From: Alphaproteobacteria bacterium
GTDB lineage: Bacteria > Pseudomonadota > Alphaproteobacteria > Rhodospirillales > WMHbin7
Length of the DNA stretch: 64,000 bases
Assembly: GCA_015231795.1 (NCBI GenBank)
Contig: JADGAX010000002.1
Coordinates: 372,001-436,000, forward strand
Reading direction: 5' to 3'
Each line of letters begins with the position of its first letter. Positions within the stretch are counted from its first letter, which is position 1. The notes below the pieces were generated by a model, which saw nothing but the letters and a program-made list of their open reading frames with translations, was not told where the DNA came from and made no database searches. The position numbers and the translations under genes are program-made. Below are positions 32,847 to 45,505 of this stretch, piece by piece.

Positions 32847-34331
32847 TCAACCCAACTCCACCCCGCTGTTTTCCCGCGCCAAAGCCGTGGCGAAGGCGAA
32901 GTCGGATTTGTTGGCGGCATAGATGCGATAAAGAATTTCGCCCGCCTTCACATGGTCGCCGACGCGCTTCATGAGGTCGAGGCCCGATCCCTTGTCCATC
33001 GGCGCACCCGCCAAGCGGGCGACGCGGGCGATGCGCGCGCAATCGATGTTGGAAACCACGCCCGTCCGAGGCGCCGCGACGTCCTCGGTGAAGCTGCCCA
33101 GAATGGCGGGCACGCCCGAAGGGCCTTGGGCGGCGATGATGCGCTCCATCGTCGTCAGGGCGCGACCAGAGTCCAGAATGTCGCGGGCGATGGCATAGCC
33201 CTGCCCACCCTTCACCTTGGGATCGAATTCGATCAGCATGCCCGCCAGTTCCAGCGATTTCTCGCGCAGGTCCATGGGGGCCAAGGGTTCGCGCCTTAGA
33301 ACCTGCATGACGTCGCGCGCCTCGAGCAACGGGCCGATGCCGCGTCCGATCGGCTGGGTGCCGTCGGAAATGATCACCACCATCTGCATGCCCATGGCCG
33401 AACCGACATGTTCGAATAATTTGCGCAGTCTGATGGCCTCCGACTGGCTGCGCACCTTGGCGGTGGGGCCGACCGGAATGTCGATCAACAGATGGGTGGA
33501 ACCGGCGGCGGCCTTTTTTGCCAGGATGCTGGCCACCATCTGTTCGGGCGTGTCCACGTTCAAAGGCCGCTCGACCGAGATCAGCACATCGTCGGCGGGG
33601 GCCAAATTCATATGCCCGCCCCAGACCAGACAGCCCCGCTCGGCGCTGACGATCTCGCGCAGCCTGGGCAGCGGAATATCGACATTGGCCAGCACTTCCA
33701 TCGTGTCGGCAGTGCCCGAAGGGCTGGTGATGGCGCGAGACGAGCTTTTGGGAATGGGAAGCCCATGCGCGGCTACGATCGGCACCACGATCATCGAAGT
33801 GCGGTTGCCGGGCAGGCCGCCCACGCAATGTTTGTCGACCACCACCGGATCGGGCCAGCTAAGGCGCGTGCCGGTGCCCGCCATGGCGCGGGTAAGGGCC
33901 AGCACTTCAGCGGTGGTCATGAAACCGGCCAGCGAGACCAGAAAGGCCGCCAGCTCCATCTGCGAATAGCGGTGCGCAGCCACATCCTCGATGATGGCCT
34001 TATAGTCCTGAGGCTCCAGCGTCTCGCCCCTGATTTTGGCGCGCACCGCCTCCAGGCTTTCCGGCGGGCTGGCCTGGCGGATCGACACTTCGGCCCCTTC
34101 GGGCAGGCCCAGCGACTTGAAGGCTTGCAGCGACAGACCCAATTCGTCGGGGCCGACGATCAGGCCGTTTTCTACCACATTCAGGGTGGCCAGCACATGT
34201 TTGCTGTCGGACCGAACCTCGATCTTGGCCAGGGCCTTGAATCCTTCGGCGCGATAGACGGCGCAGTCCTGACTTAGGAAGGCGACATATTCGCGTTGGG
34301 TGTCGATAGGGACGCGTTTGAGCTTGAGCAT
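32847..34331 (-). CDS. Thymidine phosphorylase-family protein, long (AMP phosphorylase-like) form
   Basis: 494 residues. The first 85 or so form the extra N-terminal domain found in archaeal AMP phosphorylases and the bacterial type-2 thymidine phosphorylase-like group. The phosphorylase core shows [20 protein letters not shown] (about 165-184) and the family signature [19 protein letters not shown]. It catalyses phosphorolysis of a nucleoside or nucleotide. AMP versus thymidine is unresolved without the substrate residues. The ATG at 34331 has only a distant AGGA and lies inside an AT-rich block, so a leaderless transcript is possible. It is divergent from the DUF1848 gene. Confidence 0.85.
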   Translation of the reverse strand: MLKLKRVPIDTQREYVAFLSQDCAVYRAEGFKALAKIEVRSDSKHVLATLNVVENGLIVGPDELGLSLQAFKSLGLPEGAEVSIRQASPPESLEAVRAKIRGETLEPQDYKAIIEDVAAHRYSQMELAAFLVSLAGFMTTAEVLALTRAMAGTGTRLSWPDPVVVDKHCVGGLPGNRTSMIVVPIVAAHGLPIPKSSSRAITSPSGTADTMEVLANVDIPLPRLREIVSAERGCLVWGGHMNLAPADDVLISVERPLNVDTPEQMVASILAKKAAAGSTHLLIDIPVGPTAKVRSQSEAIRLRKLFEHVGSAMGMQMVVIISDGTQPIGRGIGPLLEARDVMQVLRREPLAPMDLREKSLELAGMLIEFDPKVKGGQGYAIARDILDSGRALTTMERIIAAQGPSGVPAILGSFTEDVAAPRTGVVSNIDCARIARVARLAGAPMDKGSGLDLMKRVGDHVKAGEILYRIYAANKSDFAFATALARENSGVELG

Positions 34332-34345
34332 CTATATAATATAAT
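34318..34345 (+). promoter_or_regulatory. Sigma-70-like promoter in the divergent gap before the DUF1848 gene
   Basis: TTGAGC (34318-34323), a 16-base spacer, and TATAAT (34340-34345); a second TATAAT overlaps at 34335-34340. The predicted transcript start is near 34352, and the ATG is at 34368. The -35 lies inside the 5' end of the phosphorylase gene. The same AT block may serve the minus strand. Confidence 0.5.
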
Positions 34346-34367
34346 CCTTTCAAGGTCCGACCGCACG

Positions 34368-35285
34368 ATGATCATTTCAGCCAGCTATCGCACCGACATT
34401 CCAGCCTTCTATGGCGATTGGTTCAGAAACCGCCTGAAGGCCGGGTTCGCGCGCGTCGAAAGCCCCTATGGCGGCAAATCATCCACAGTGTCGTTGCGGC
34501 GTTCGGATGTGGATGGATTCGTGTTCTGGACCAGGAACATAGCGCCATTTCTTGGCGTACTTGGCGAAGTTCATGAACAGACTTATCCCTTCGTCGTCAG
34601 TCATACGCTGACCGGCTATCCCCGCGAATTAGACGCCCGCGTGGCCGACGCCCATGCCAGCATCAAGGCCATGCAAAGACTGGCCGATTTGTACGGCCCC
34701 CTGGCCCTGGTCTGGCGCTACGATCCCATTCTGATCTCGTCGCTAACTCCCGCCGCTTGGCATCTCGAGAATTTCTCAGGCCTGGCCAGGGGCCTGAAGG
34801 GGGCCTGCGACGAGGTGGTGGTCTCGTTTGCGCAAATCTACAAGAAGACGCGGCGCAATCTGGACGCGGCGGCCAAAAACCATGGCTTTGGCTGGCACGA
34901 CCCCGATCCCGGCGAAAAGCGCCGCCTGATCGGCCAATTGGCCGCCATCGCAGCAGAGCAAGGCATGCGCCTGTCCGTTTGCTGCCAGCCCGATCTGACG
35001 CCTGAGGGGGTCGGTCTGGCCCGCTGCGTCGATCCCAAGCGGCTGATGGCGCGGGCTGGGCGAGAATTTTCTTTCAAATTCAAAGGCAACCGTCCTGACT
35101 GTGGCTGTGCTGAAAGCCGCGACATTGGGGCCTATGACAGTTGCCCGCATGGTTGCGCCTATTGCTATGCCGTGGGCGAGCGGGGCGGGGCCGCCAAGCG
35201 CTTCAAGACCCACGATCCGAATGGCGAATTTCTAATCACGCCAGAAAAGCCGCCTGTTTCATCGACAGGCGATCTTTTTGAGTGA
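34368..35285 (+). CDS. DUF1848-family protein with C-terminal cysteine cluster
   Basis: 305 residues from the ATG at 34368. It begins MIISASYRTDIPAFYGDWF, with FWTRNIAPFL and LVWRYDPILIS further on: the DUF1848 pattern. Near the C-terminus five cysteines (C245, C247, C259, C263, C266) form C-x-C...C-x3-C-x2-C. The last three match the CxxxCxxC spacing of radical-SAM proteins, but at the wrong end of the chain. DUF1848 proteins are thought to be TIM-barrel, SAM-radical-related enzymes; the substrate is unknown. glnD follows 12 bases after the stop. Confidence 0.82.
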   Translation: MIISASYRTDIPAFYGDWFRNRLKAGFARVESPYGGKSSTVSLRRSDVDGFVFWTRNIAPFLGVLGEVHEQTYPFVVSHTLTGYPRELDARVADAHASIKAMQRLADLYGPLALVWRYDPILISSLTPAAWHLENFSGLARGLKGACDEVVVSFAQIYKKTRRNLDAAAKNHGFGWHDPDPGEKRRLIGQLAAIAAEQGMRLSVCCQPDLTPEGVGLARCVDPKRLMARAGREFSFKFKGNRPDCGCAESRDIGAYDSCPHGCAYCYAVGERGGAAKRFKTHDPNGEFLITPEKPPVSSTGDLFE

Positions 35286-35297
35286 TATCTTCCGCTT

Positions 35298-38141
35298 ATG
35301 AGCAAAGTTGCCGATCCCCGCGCCATCATCGAGCGCAAGGAATTGATCGCGAAGCTGGATGCGCTGGCAGGCGATCCAGAGACGCCCAAGTCCAAACTGC
35401 GTCCCAAGGTCCTGGAATGTCTGAAGACGGCCCTGGCCGAAGGGCGCGCCGAAGTGCGGCGTCGCTTCGAGGAGCAAAAAGCCAGCGGCGCCGAGACGGT
35501 GGCGGCCAATTGCTTCCTGATCGATCAGTTGATCCGCGTCATTTACGATTTCGCGGTCGAGCGCATCTTGCCGCAGGGCGTGCGCACCCAGGGCGAACAG
35601 ATTTCGGTGGCGGCCCAGGGCGGCTATGGTCGCGGCGAATTGTCGCCGCATTCCGACATCGATCTGTTGTTCCTGCTGCCCACCGCCAAGCCCACGCCCT
35701 ATGCCGAGCAACTGGTCGAATATATTTTATACATGCTGTGGGATCTGGGCCTGACCGTCGGTCACGCCACGCGCTCGGTCGATGAATGTTTGCGCCAAGC
35801 CATGAACGATCTGACCATTCGCACGGCGCTGTTGGAAGTGCGTTGGCTGTGGGGCGAAAAAGCCTTGGTCGAGCAGTTGCAGCTTCGCTACCGCACCGAG
35901 ATCGCCCTGACCACCGCCGAGAGCTTCGCCGAATCGAAACTGGCCGAACGCGACGCCCGGCACGAGCGCATGGGCGATTCGCGCTATGTGCTGGAACCCA
36001 ACATCAAGGAAGGCAAGGGTGGGCTTCGCGATCTGCAAACGCTGCTGTGGATCGCCAAATATCTTTACTACGTCCAAGACATTCATGATCTGGTGCCCAG
36101 GGGCGTGCTGACCGCGCAGGCGGCGCGCAAATTCGCCCAGGCTCAAAACTTCATGTGGACGGTGCGTTGCCATCTGCATTACCTGACCGGGCGCGAGGAA
36201 GACCGTCTGACCTTCGACGTGCAGCCGGAATTGGCCAAGCGCATGGGCTATGCCGGTCGCTCGGGTTCCAGATCGGTCGAGCGCTTCATGAAGCATTATT
36301 TTCTGATCGCCAAATATGTGGGCGATCTTACGCGCATCGTCTGCGCGGTGCTGGAAGAAAGCCATAAGCGCAGGCCCAAGGCCGGACGTTTGCTGGCCAA
36401 GCTGTCGCTGAAAAAAGCCATCGACGGTTTCAGGGTCGAGGGCGGGCGGCTGAACGTGATGCATGACGACGACTTCGAGCGCGAGCCGATCCGCATTCTG
36501 TCCATCTTCCGCCGCGCCCAGGAAAACGGGCTGGATATCCATCCCAAGGCCTTGGGGCAGATCACCAAACATCTGCGCCTACTTGATCCGCTCAGGAATT
36601 CCAAGGACGCCAATCAGATCTTCATGGACATCCTGTCCAGCCCCAAGGGGGCGGAAGACAGTTTGCGCAAGATGAACGAAGCCGGGGTGTTCGGCCGCTT
36701 CATTCCCGCCTTCGGGCGCGTGGTGGCGCAGATGCAGTTCGACATGTACCATGTGTACACGGTCGACGAACACACGATCCGCGCCATCGGCATCTTGAAC
36801 AAGATCGAGCAGGGCGACTACAAGGCCGATCATCCGGTGGCCCATAAGGTGATCCATCAATTGCAGTCCAGGCGCGCCCTATACGCCGCCGCCTTGATGC
36901 ACGACATCGCCAAGGGCAGGGGCGGCGAACATTCCGAACTGGGGGCCGAGATCGCGCTGAAGCTGGGGCCGCGCATGGGCTTGACCGACGAGGAAACGGA
37001 AAGCGTAAGCTGGCTGGTGCGCCACCATTTGTTCATGAGCCAGACAGCCTTCAAGCGCGACATCGACGATCCGAAAACCATTTCCGACTTTGTGGAAATC
37101 GTGCAATCGCCCGAGCGGCTGAAGCTGCTTTTGATCCTGACCGTGGCCGACATCCGCGCCGTCGGCCCCACCGTGTGGAACAATTGGAAGGCTGGCCTGT
37201 TGCGCGAGCTTTATTACCGCGCCGAGGAAATGATCAGCGGCTCGTTGTCGCCGGGCGAAGAACGCAGCACGCGCGTCGAGGCCGCCAAGCAAGCGCTGGC
37301 CAAGGCGCTGGACAAGGCGGGCTGGCCGAAGGCGGAGATCGAGGCGCATCTGTCGCGCGGTTATCCGTCCTATTGGCTGTCCTCCGATCTGGAAGAGCAA
37401 ATCTGGCACGCCAACATGATCCGCGACGCCGAAGCCAACAAATCGGCGCTGACCGTGCGCTATCATGTCGATACGGCGCATGCGGTGACGGCGGTGACCA
37501 TCTATACCGACGATCATCCGGGCCTGTTCTCGCAGATCGCCGGCGCCATGGCGCTGTCGGGGGCGGGGATCGTGGACGCCAAGATCGTCACCCTGGCCAA
37601 CGGCATGGCGCTGGATACTTTCGGCGTGCAGGATGCCGATGGCGGGCCGCTGGAAGACAAGGCGCGCATGAAGAAGCTGGAGGGCAATCTGGAGCGCGCC
37701 CTGACCGGGCGCATCCGTCTGGGCAAGGAATTGGCGGCCAAGCGCAGCCAGCTTCCCACCAGGGCCAGCGCCTTTCGCGTGCCGGTGCGCGTGTTCCTAG
37801 ACAATATGGCCAGCCGCACCCATACGCTGATCGAAGTCAATGGACGCGACAGACCCGGCTTTTTGTTCGACGTCACCTCGGCCATTACCGGGCAGGGTTT
37901 GCAAATTTCCTCGGCCCATATTTCCACCTATGGCGAGCGGGTGGTTGACGTTTTCTATGTGAAGGACATTTTCGGCATGAAGGTGGATCATGAAGCCAAG
38001 CTCAAGCAATTGAGAAAGGCGCTGGAAGCCGCGGTGGCCGATCCTTTGAATCCCGCCGATCCCGCCAATCCATCGCCGCCCAGGTCGGCGGTCAAGCGCA
38101 AGGCGCCGCCCGCCAGCGCGCCGCCGCAGGCCAGCGCTTGA
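35298..38141 (+). CDS. glnD: Bifunctional [protein-PII] uridylyltransferase/uridylyl-removing enzyme
   Basis: 947 residues. Senses glutamine and adds or removes UMP on PII proteins to set nitrogen metabolism. The nucleotidyltransferase site is AQGGYGRGELSPHSDIDLLF (about 98-117, with the D-x-D pair). An HD hydrolase domain sits near 510-620 (AALMHDIAKGRGGEHSELGA). Two C-terminal ACT domains start near 735 (VTIYTDDHPGLFSQIAGAMA) and 845 (IEVNGRDRPGFLFDVTSAIT). All parts are present. A Pro/Ala/Ser-rich tail of about 30 residues follows the last ACT domain. murJ begins one base after the stop. Confidence 0.96.
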   Translation: MSKVADPRAIIERKELIAKLDALAGDPETPKSKLRPKVLECLKTALAEGRAEVRRRFEEQKASGAETVAANCFLIDQLIRVIYDFAVERILPQGVRTQGEQISVAAQGGYGRGELSPHSDIDLLFLLPTAKPTPYAEQLVEYILYMLWDLGLTVGHATRSVDECLRQAMNDLTIRTALLEVRWLWGEKALVEQLQLRYRTEIALTTAESFAESKLAERDARHERMGDSRYVLEPNIKEGKGGLRDLQTLLWIAKYLYYVQDIHDLVPRGVLTAQAARKFAQAQNFMWTVRCHLHYLTGREEDRLTFDVQPELAKRMGYAGRSGSRSVERFMKHYFLIAKYVGDLTRIVCAVLEESHKRRPKAGRLLAKLSLKKAIDGFRVEGGRLNVMHDDDFEREPIRILSIFRRAQENGLDIHPKALGQITKHLRLLDPLRNSKDANQIFMDILSSPKGAEDSLRKMNEAGVFGRFIPAFGRVVAQMQFDMYHVYTVDEHTIRAIGILNKIEQGDYKADHPVAHKVIHQLQSRRALYAAALMHDIAKGRGGEHSELGAEIALKLGPRMGLTDEETESVSWLVRHHLFMSQTAFKRDIDDPKTISDFVEIVQSPERLKLLLILTVADIRAVGPTVWNNWKAGLLRELYYRAEEMISGSLSPGEERSTRVEAAKQALAKALDKAGWPKAEIEAHLSRGYPSYWLSSDLEEQIWHANMIRDAEANKSALTVRYHVDTAHAVTAVTIYTDDHPGLFSQIAGAMALSGAGIVDAKIVTLANGMALDTFGVQDADGGPLEDKARMKKLEGNLERALTGRIRLGKELAAKRSQLPTRASAFRVPVRVFLDNMASRTHTLIEVNGRDRPGFLFDVTSAITGQGLQISSAHISTYGERVVDVFYVKDIFGMKVDHEAKLKQLRKALEAAVADPLNPADPANPSPPRSAVKRKAPPASAPPQASA

Positions 38142-38142
38142 C

Positions 38143-39681
38143 ATGTCGCTTGGAAAAGCCATCGGAACGGTTGGCTTCTACACGGGACTAAGCCGCGTCA
38201 CCGGCTTTCTGCGCGACATTCTGGCGGCGCAAATCCTGGGGGCGGGCCTGGTGTCCGACGCCTTCTTCGTCGCCTTCAAATTCCCCAATCTGTTTCGCCG
38301 CCTGTTCGGCGAAGGCGCCTTCAACGCCGCCTTCGTGCCCCTGTTCTCCCGCGAGCTGGAGGGGGCGGGCGGCAAGCAAGGTGCGCTGGCCTTCGCAGGC
38401 CGGGCCTTTTCGGGACTGGCCTTGGTGCTGGCCTTGTTCGTGGGATTGTTCGAACTGATCATGCCGCTGGCCATGTATGTCTTTGCGCCCGGCTTCGTGG
38501 AGAATCCGGAAAAATTCGATCTGGCGGTCACGCTGTCGCGCATCACATTTCCCTATCTGCTGCTGATTTCGCTGGTCTCTCTGCTGTCGGGAATCCTGAA
38601 CGCCTTCCATAAATTCGCGGCGGCGGCGGCAACCCCCATCTTGCTCAACTTGACGCTGATCGCCAGCCTACTGCTGCTGGTCGAGCATATGCCCACACCC
38701 GGCCACGCCATGGCCGTCGGAACCAGCCTGGCCGGGCTGATCCAATTGGCCTGGGTGGGCATGGCTTGTCGCAAGATGGGCTTCACCTTCGCCCTGACCC
38801 GGCCCCGTCTCACGCCCGACATCAAGCGGCTGCTGAAGCGCATTCTGCCGGGCGCGGTGGGGGCGGGCATTTATCAGATGAATCTGCTGGTCGATATCAT
38901 GCTGGCGTCGTTGGTTGCCGAAGGTGCGGTTTCCTACCTTTATTACGCCGACCGCGTGAATCAATTGCCGCTGGGCATCGTAGGCGCCGCCATCGGCACG
39001 GCGCTGTTGCCCATTTTGTCGCGCCATCTGGCGGCGGGCAACGATCAGGCGGCGCAATCGGCGCAGAACCGCTCGCTGGAATTCGGTTTGCTGATCGCTC
39101 TGCCCTCGGCCTTCGGCCTGATGGCGCTGGCGCTACCGATCACGCAGGTTTTGTTCGAGCGCGGCGCTTTCGACTATGCCGCCAGCCTCGCCACCGCCAA
39201 GGCCTTGGCCGCCTTCGCGCTGGGTCTGCCCGCCTTCGTGCTGGTCAAGACGCTGACCCCCGCCTTCTTCGCCCGCGAAGACACGGCGACGCCGGTGAAA
39301 ACCGCCAGCATCGCCATGCTGGCCAATATCGCCATCGCCTTCGCCTTGATGCCGCTGTGGGGATTCGTCGGCATCGCGCTGGCTTCGGCGGCCTCGGCCT
39401 GGCTGAATGTGGCGATGCTCTACCGCCTGACCAGAAAACATGGCTGGTTCAAAGCCGATCAGCGTTTGAAATTCCGCCTGCCCCGCATTCTGCTGGCCGC
39501 CATGGCCACGGGTCTTTGCGCCTTTGGCATTGGATCGCTGAGCGACAGCGCCCATGTGCTGGGTCAGGCCCTGTCGCTGGCCCTGGCCATCGGGGGGGCG
39601 ATTCTCGTCTATGCCAGCTTGCTGCTGCTGCTCAAAGCGGCCTCGCTCAAGGAATTCAAGCGTCGCGGAGGCGTATCATGA
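38143..39681 (+). CDS. murJ: Lipid II flippase MurJ
   Basis: 512 residues of polytopic membrane protein with about 14 hydrophobic segments. It flips lipid-linked peptidoglycan precursor across the inner membrane. The start shows the MurJ/MviN pattern TVGFYTGLSRVTGFLRDILA and the conserved FKFPNLFRRLFGEGAFNAAF segment (about 44-63), then NLLVDIMLASLVAEGAVSYL and a central YYADRVNQLPLG loop. It follows glnD by one base and overlaps the ald start by four bases (ATGA). The glnD-murJ order is widely conserved in alphaproteobacteria, commonly with trpS next, which here lies at 13.7 kb. Confidence 0.96.
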   Translation: MSLGKAIGTVGFYTGLSRVTGFLRDILAAQILGAGLVSDAFFVAFKFPNLFRRLFGEGAFNAAFVPLFSRELEGAGGKQGALAFAGRAFSGLALVLALFVGLFELIMPLAMYVFAPGFVENPEKFDLAVTLSRITFPYLLLISLVSLLSGILNAFHKFAAAAATPILLNLTLIASLLLLVEHMPTPGHAMAVGTSLAGLIQLAWVGMACRKMGFTFALTRPRLTPDIKRLLKRILPGAVGAGIYQMNLLVDIMLASLVAEGAVSYLYYADRVNQLPLGIVGAAIGTALLPILSRHLAAGNDQAAQSAQNRSLEFGLLIALPSAFGLMALALPITQVLFERGAFDYAASLATAKALAAFALGLPAFVLVKTLTPAFFAREDTATPVKTASIAMLANIAIAFALMPLWGFVGIALASAASAWLNVAMLYRLTRKHGWFKADQRLKFRLPRILLAAMATGLCAFGIGSLSDSAHVLGQALSLALAIGGAILVYASLLLLLKAASLKEFKRRGGVS

Positions 39682-40796
39682 TCGTCGGCGTGCCCAAGGA
39701 GATCAAGACGCACGAATATCGGGTGGGGTTGGTGCCCGGCTCGGTGCGCGAACTGGTGCATCACGGCCATGACGTGCTGGTGCAGACCGGCGCTGGCCTG
39801 GGGGCCGGTCACGAGGACCAAGCCTTTGTCGATGTCGGCGCGCGCATTCTGGGAACGGCGCACGAGGTCTTCGCCCAGGCCCAGCTGATCGTCAAGGTCA
39901 AGGAGCCGCAGCCACAGGAAATCGCCTTGCTGCGGGCGGGCCAGACCCTGTTCACCTATTTGCACTTGGCCCCCGATCCCAAGCAGGCCAAGGGGCTGCA
40001 AGACAGCAAGGCCACGGCCATCGCCTATGAAACCGTGACCGACGCCAAGGGCCGATTGCCGCTGCTGGCCCCGATGAGCGAGGTAGCCGGGCGCATGGCT
40101 GTGCAGGCGGGTGCCCATCATCTGGAAAAAGAACAGGGCGGAGCGGGGATTCTGCTGGGCGGCGTGCCGGGCGTCGCACCCGCCAATGTCGTGGTGCTGG
40201 GCGGCGGCGTGGTGGGATCGAACGCGGCGCGCATGGCGATCGGCCTGGGCGCTCGCGTCACCTTGCTGGATCGGAACCTGGCGCGCTTGGCCGAGTTGGA
40301 AGACCATTTCGGAGCTTCGCTGACCACCATTTTCGCCACGCTGGACGCTGTCGAGCGCCATGTGCTGGCCGCCGATCTGGTGATCGGCGCCGTTCTGCTG
40401 CCGGGCGGCGCGGCTCCTCGGCTGATCACCAGAAAGATGATCGGGCGCATGCGTCCAGGCTCGGTGCTGGTCGATGTCGCCATCGATCAGGGCGGCTGCG
40501 CCGAAACCAGCCGCCCCACCACCCATGCCGATCCCACCTATGTGGTGGATGGCGTGGTCCATTATTGTGTCGCCAACATGCCGGGCGCGGTGGCCCGCAC
40601 CTCGGCCCAGGCGCTCAACAACGCCACCCTGCCTTTCGTGCTGGCCCTGGCCGATCTCGGCGTCAAGCAGGCCCTGCGTCAGGATGCGCATCTGCTGGCG
40701 GGGCTGAACGTGTATGATGGAATGCTTACGCACGAAGCTGTGGCAAAGGCGCTTGGCATAGCTTATGTTCCCGCGCTTGCAGCCCTAAACCAGTAG
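39678..40796 (+). CDS. ald: Alanine dehydrogenase
   Basis: 372 residues from the ATG overlapping the murJ stop; the frame is open far upstream through murJ but that part is antisense-like noise. Converts alanine to pyruvate and ammonium with NAD. Features: [20 protein letters not shown] start, the substrate region with [10 protein letters not shown] (His in the active site) and Lys in VKVKEP, the Rossmann motif [14 protein letters not shown] (about 171-184), and the terminal [17 protein letters not shown]. Length is typical. It may generate pyruvate or alanine for peptidoglycan or energy. Confidence 0.95.
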   Translation: MIVGVPKEIKTHEYRVGLVPGSVRELVHHGHDVLVQTGAGLGAGHEDQAFVDVGARILGTAHEVFAQAQLIVKVKEPQPQEIALLRAGQTLFTYLHLAPDPKQAKGLQDSKATAIAYETVTDAKGRLPLLAPMSEVAGRMAVQAGAHHLEKEQGGAGILLGGVPGVAPANVVVLGGGVVGSNAARMAIGLGARVTLLDRNLARLAELEDHFGASLTTIFATLDAVERHVLAADLVIGAVLLPGGAAPRLITRKMIGRMRPGSVLVDVAIDQGGCAETSRPTTHADPTYVVDGVVHYCVANMPGAVARTSAQALNNATLPFVLALADLGVKQALRQDAHLLAGLNVYDGMLTHEAVAKALGIAYVPALAALNQ

Positions 40797-40804
40797 GTAG
40801 AACC

Positions 40805-41338
40805 ATGGACGTCAAAAAAATCCCCATCGGGTCCAACCCGCCCTACGAAGTCAATGTCATCATCGAAATTCCCATGGGCGGCAGCCCGGTGAAATACGAG
40901 ATGGACAAGGAATCGGGGGCCATCTTCGTCGACCGCTTCTTGCACACGGCGATGTACTATCCGATGAATTATGGATTCATTCCGCACACGCTAAGCCAGG
41001 ATGGCGATCCCATCGACGCCGCTGTGCTGGGCAACATTCCGGTCATTCCCGGCGTGGTCATCCGCTCGCGCCCCATCGGCGTTCTGCTGATGGAAGACGA
41101 AGGCGGCATCGACGAGAAAATTCTGTGCGTGCCCGTCGACAAGCTGCATCCTTTCCATTCCAACGTCGGCTCGTACCGCGACCTGCAAGGCATCATGCTG
41201 GAACAGATCGCCCACTTCTTCGCCCATTACAAAGACCTGGAAAAGGGCAAATGGGTGCAGGTCAAGCGTTGGGGCGAGCCTGAGGAAGCGCTGGATCTGA
41301 TCCGCCAGGGCATCGAGCGGGCGAAAGAAGCGAAATAG
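40805..41338 (+). CDS. ppa: Inorganic pyrophosphatase
   Basis: 177 residues of family I pyrophosphatase, cytosolic, hydrolysing PPi from biosynthesis. The signature [11 protein letters not shown] (about 65-75) supplies the metal-binding aspartates, and [21 protein letters not shown] supplies the substrate Lys/Glu set. [15 protein letters not shown]-like sequence is present as [13 protein letters not shown]. The end ([18 protein letters not shown]) is normal. It lies eight bases after ald, and the macrodomain gene begins four bases later. Confidence 0.96.
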   Translation: MDVKKIPIGSNPPYEVNVIIEIPMGGSPVKYEMDKESGAIFVDRFLHTAMYYPMNYGFIPHTLSQDGDPIDAAVLGNIPVIPGVVIRSRPIGVLLMEDEGGIDEKILCVPVDKLHPFHSNVGSYRDLQGIMLEQIAHFFAHYKDLEKGKWVQVKRWGEPEEALDLIRQGIERAKEAK

Positions 41339-41342
41339 CTCC

Positions 41343-41852
41343 ATGTCCCGCCTTTACGTTCACGAAGGCGACATCACCCGTTTGCAGGTGGACGCCATCG
41401 TGAACGCCGCCAATGAATCGCTATTGGGCGGGGGCGGCGTCGATGGCGCCATCCATCTTGCCGCTGGTCCCGGCCTACTGGAAGAATGCAAAACCCTGGG
41501 CGGCTGCGCCACCGGCGAGGCGAAGGTCACCAAGGGCTACGGCCTGCCCGCCAAGTGGATCATCCATACGGTGGGGCCGGTCTGGCAAGATGGTTCGCAA
41601 GGCGAAGATGCGCTGCTGGCGTCTTGTTATCGCCGCTGCATGGAAGAGGCGGGTCGGCTGAAAGTCGCCTCGCTGGCCTTTCCCTGCATTGCCACCGGCG
41701 TCTATGGCTATCCCCCGGAGCGCGCCGCTCGCATCGCCGTCGCTACCGTCACGGCCGGTCTGGCGACATGCGAGATGCTGGAGCGCGTGGTCTTCGTTAC
41801 CTTCGATCCCTCAGCCACGCAAATCTATCAGGCGTTGTTGCCGGTTTCCTGA
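41343..41852 (+). CDS. Macrodomain protein (O-acetyl-ADP-ribose deacetylase-like)
   Basis: 169 residues of macro-H2A-type fold. The diagnostic loop is [20 protein letters not shown] (about 17-36), which binds the ADP-ribose phosphate. Further conserved points are [20 protein letters not shown] followed by HTVGP, and the phosphate loop [20 protein letters not shown]. Such YmdB-like enzymes hydrolyse O-acetyl-ADP-ribose or remove ADP-ribose from proteins. Start is four bases after ppa. The last 25 bases overlap the convergent phoR gene. Confidence 0.92.
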   Translation: MSRLYVHEGDITRLQVDAIVNAANESLLGGGGVDGAIHLAAGPGLLEECKTLGGCATGEAKVTKGYGLPAKWIIHTVGPVWQDGSQGEDALLASCYRRCMEEAGRLKVASLAFPCIATGVYGYPPERAARIAVATVTAGLATCEMLERVVFVTFDPSATQIYQALLPVS

Positions 41853-43239
41853 TAACGCGGCAGGAAGACCGTAAAGCGCGACCCGACGCCCAGCGTGCTT
41901 TCGATTTGCAGCGCGCCGCGATGGCGGTTCACCATATGTTTGACGATGGCCAGGCCCAGGCCGGTGCCGCCCATGGCGCGCGATCTGGCCGTATCGACGC
42001 GATAAAACCGCTCGGTCAGGCGCGGCAGATGCTCCTTTGCGATGCCCTCGCCTTCGTCGCTGACAGTGATCGCCACGCAATCTTGCCGCGCTTCGGGTCC
42101 CATGGTCATCGGACCCCTATCGACGCGCCGGACCTCGACGCCGACATTGCCGCCGCGCTTGCCGTACTTGATGGCGTTGTCGATCAGGTTTTGAAAAATC
42201 TGCGTCAGCTCGTCGGCGGCGCCGGTTACCAGCGGCAGGTCCGGCGGCAGCGACAAGGACAGCGTCGCCTCCTTGGCCTTGGCGTTGATCGCCAAACCGT
42301 CAGTGACGGATGACAGCAGCTTGCCCAGATCAACGCTTTCGGTGGGCGGGGTCAGTTCGTTCAGCTCGACCCTGGACAGGCTTAGCAGATCTTGCACCAG
42401 ACGCGACATGCGAGACGTTTGGTCGAACATGATGGCCAGGAATTTTTCATGCGCCTCGGCATCGTCCTTGGCGGGGCCTTGCAGGGTTTCGATGAAACCC
42501 GAAAGCGTGGCCAGCGGCGTGCGCAATTCGTGGCTGGCGTTGGCCACGAAGTCAGCGCGCATCTGCTCGGTGCGCTTAAGCGCGGTGATGTCGTGGAAGG
42601 TCAGCAGCGCCACCGCGTTGTCGAGCGCCTTGACCGGCAAAGGTTCGATGCGCGCCAGGAAAATGCGCGCCACCGTGCCCGCCGATTCGAAAGGCACTTC
42701 CTGGCCGCTGGTTCCCGCCAGAACGGCGTCCACCGCTTCCAGCACGTCGGGATCGCGCAGGAACTGGGCCAAGTCGCGCTCGCGCAGGTCGCGACCGAAC
42801 AATTTGCGCGCCGTCAGATTGGCGCGGACCACGCGCCGCTTATCGTCAAGCAGCAGCAGCGGGTCGGGCAGGCTGTCCAGCACGGTTTCGTAAGTGCCCG
42901 CGATGGCGTATTGGCGGCGCAGCTCGCGGCTCCAATTCTCGCGCAGGCGGAAAAGCTGCGCGATCAGCCCGGCGGCCCAGCCGCGCTCGGGCCGGTAATA
43001 TGTCTTTTGATTGGCGTCGTCGAGAGAGCGGACCAGCGCCTCGGCGGCCAGCAAGTCGGTCAGATGGCGGTGAATGAGCAGGGCGGTGGCTGCGAAGACC
43101 AGGGCGCTGGCCGCGAAAAAGGCCCAGAAGGGCATCAGGCGCAGAAAGGCCAGGACGAACATGACCAGAATGGCGGGCGTCGCCACGGCCAGCGCGGCGG
43201 GCAGATAGCGGGCTGGCTGAATGGCTGGGGGACGCGGCA

Positions 43240-43240
<1 letters not shown>
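41828..43240 (-). CDS. phoR: PhoR-like sensor histidine kinase
   Basis: 470 residues from the ATG at 43240, sharing one base with the malic enzyme stop. Two N-terminal membrane helices (about 12-60) are followed by a PAS-like region and a HisKA domain with the H-box [20 protein letters not shown]. The HATPase has the N-box [17 protein letters not shown] and G-boxes [11 protein letters not shown] and [13 protein letters not shown]. The order and short extracytoplasmic part match PhoR, the phosphate-limitation sensor. Its usual partners (phoB, pst, phoU) are not next to it, so the PhoR label is likely but unproven. Confidence 0.8.
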
Positions 43241-45501
<2,261 letters not shown>

Positions 45502-45505
45502 GACC

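Noticed and set aside
38766-39677. Long in-frame extension upstream of ald
   Set aside because: Lies inside murJ in another frame; family length and the ATGA overlap place the ald start at 39678.
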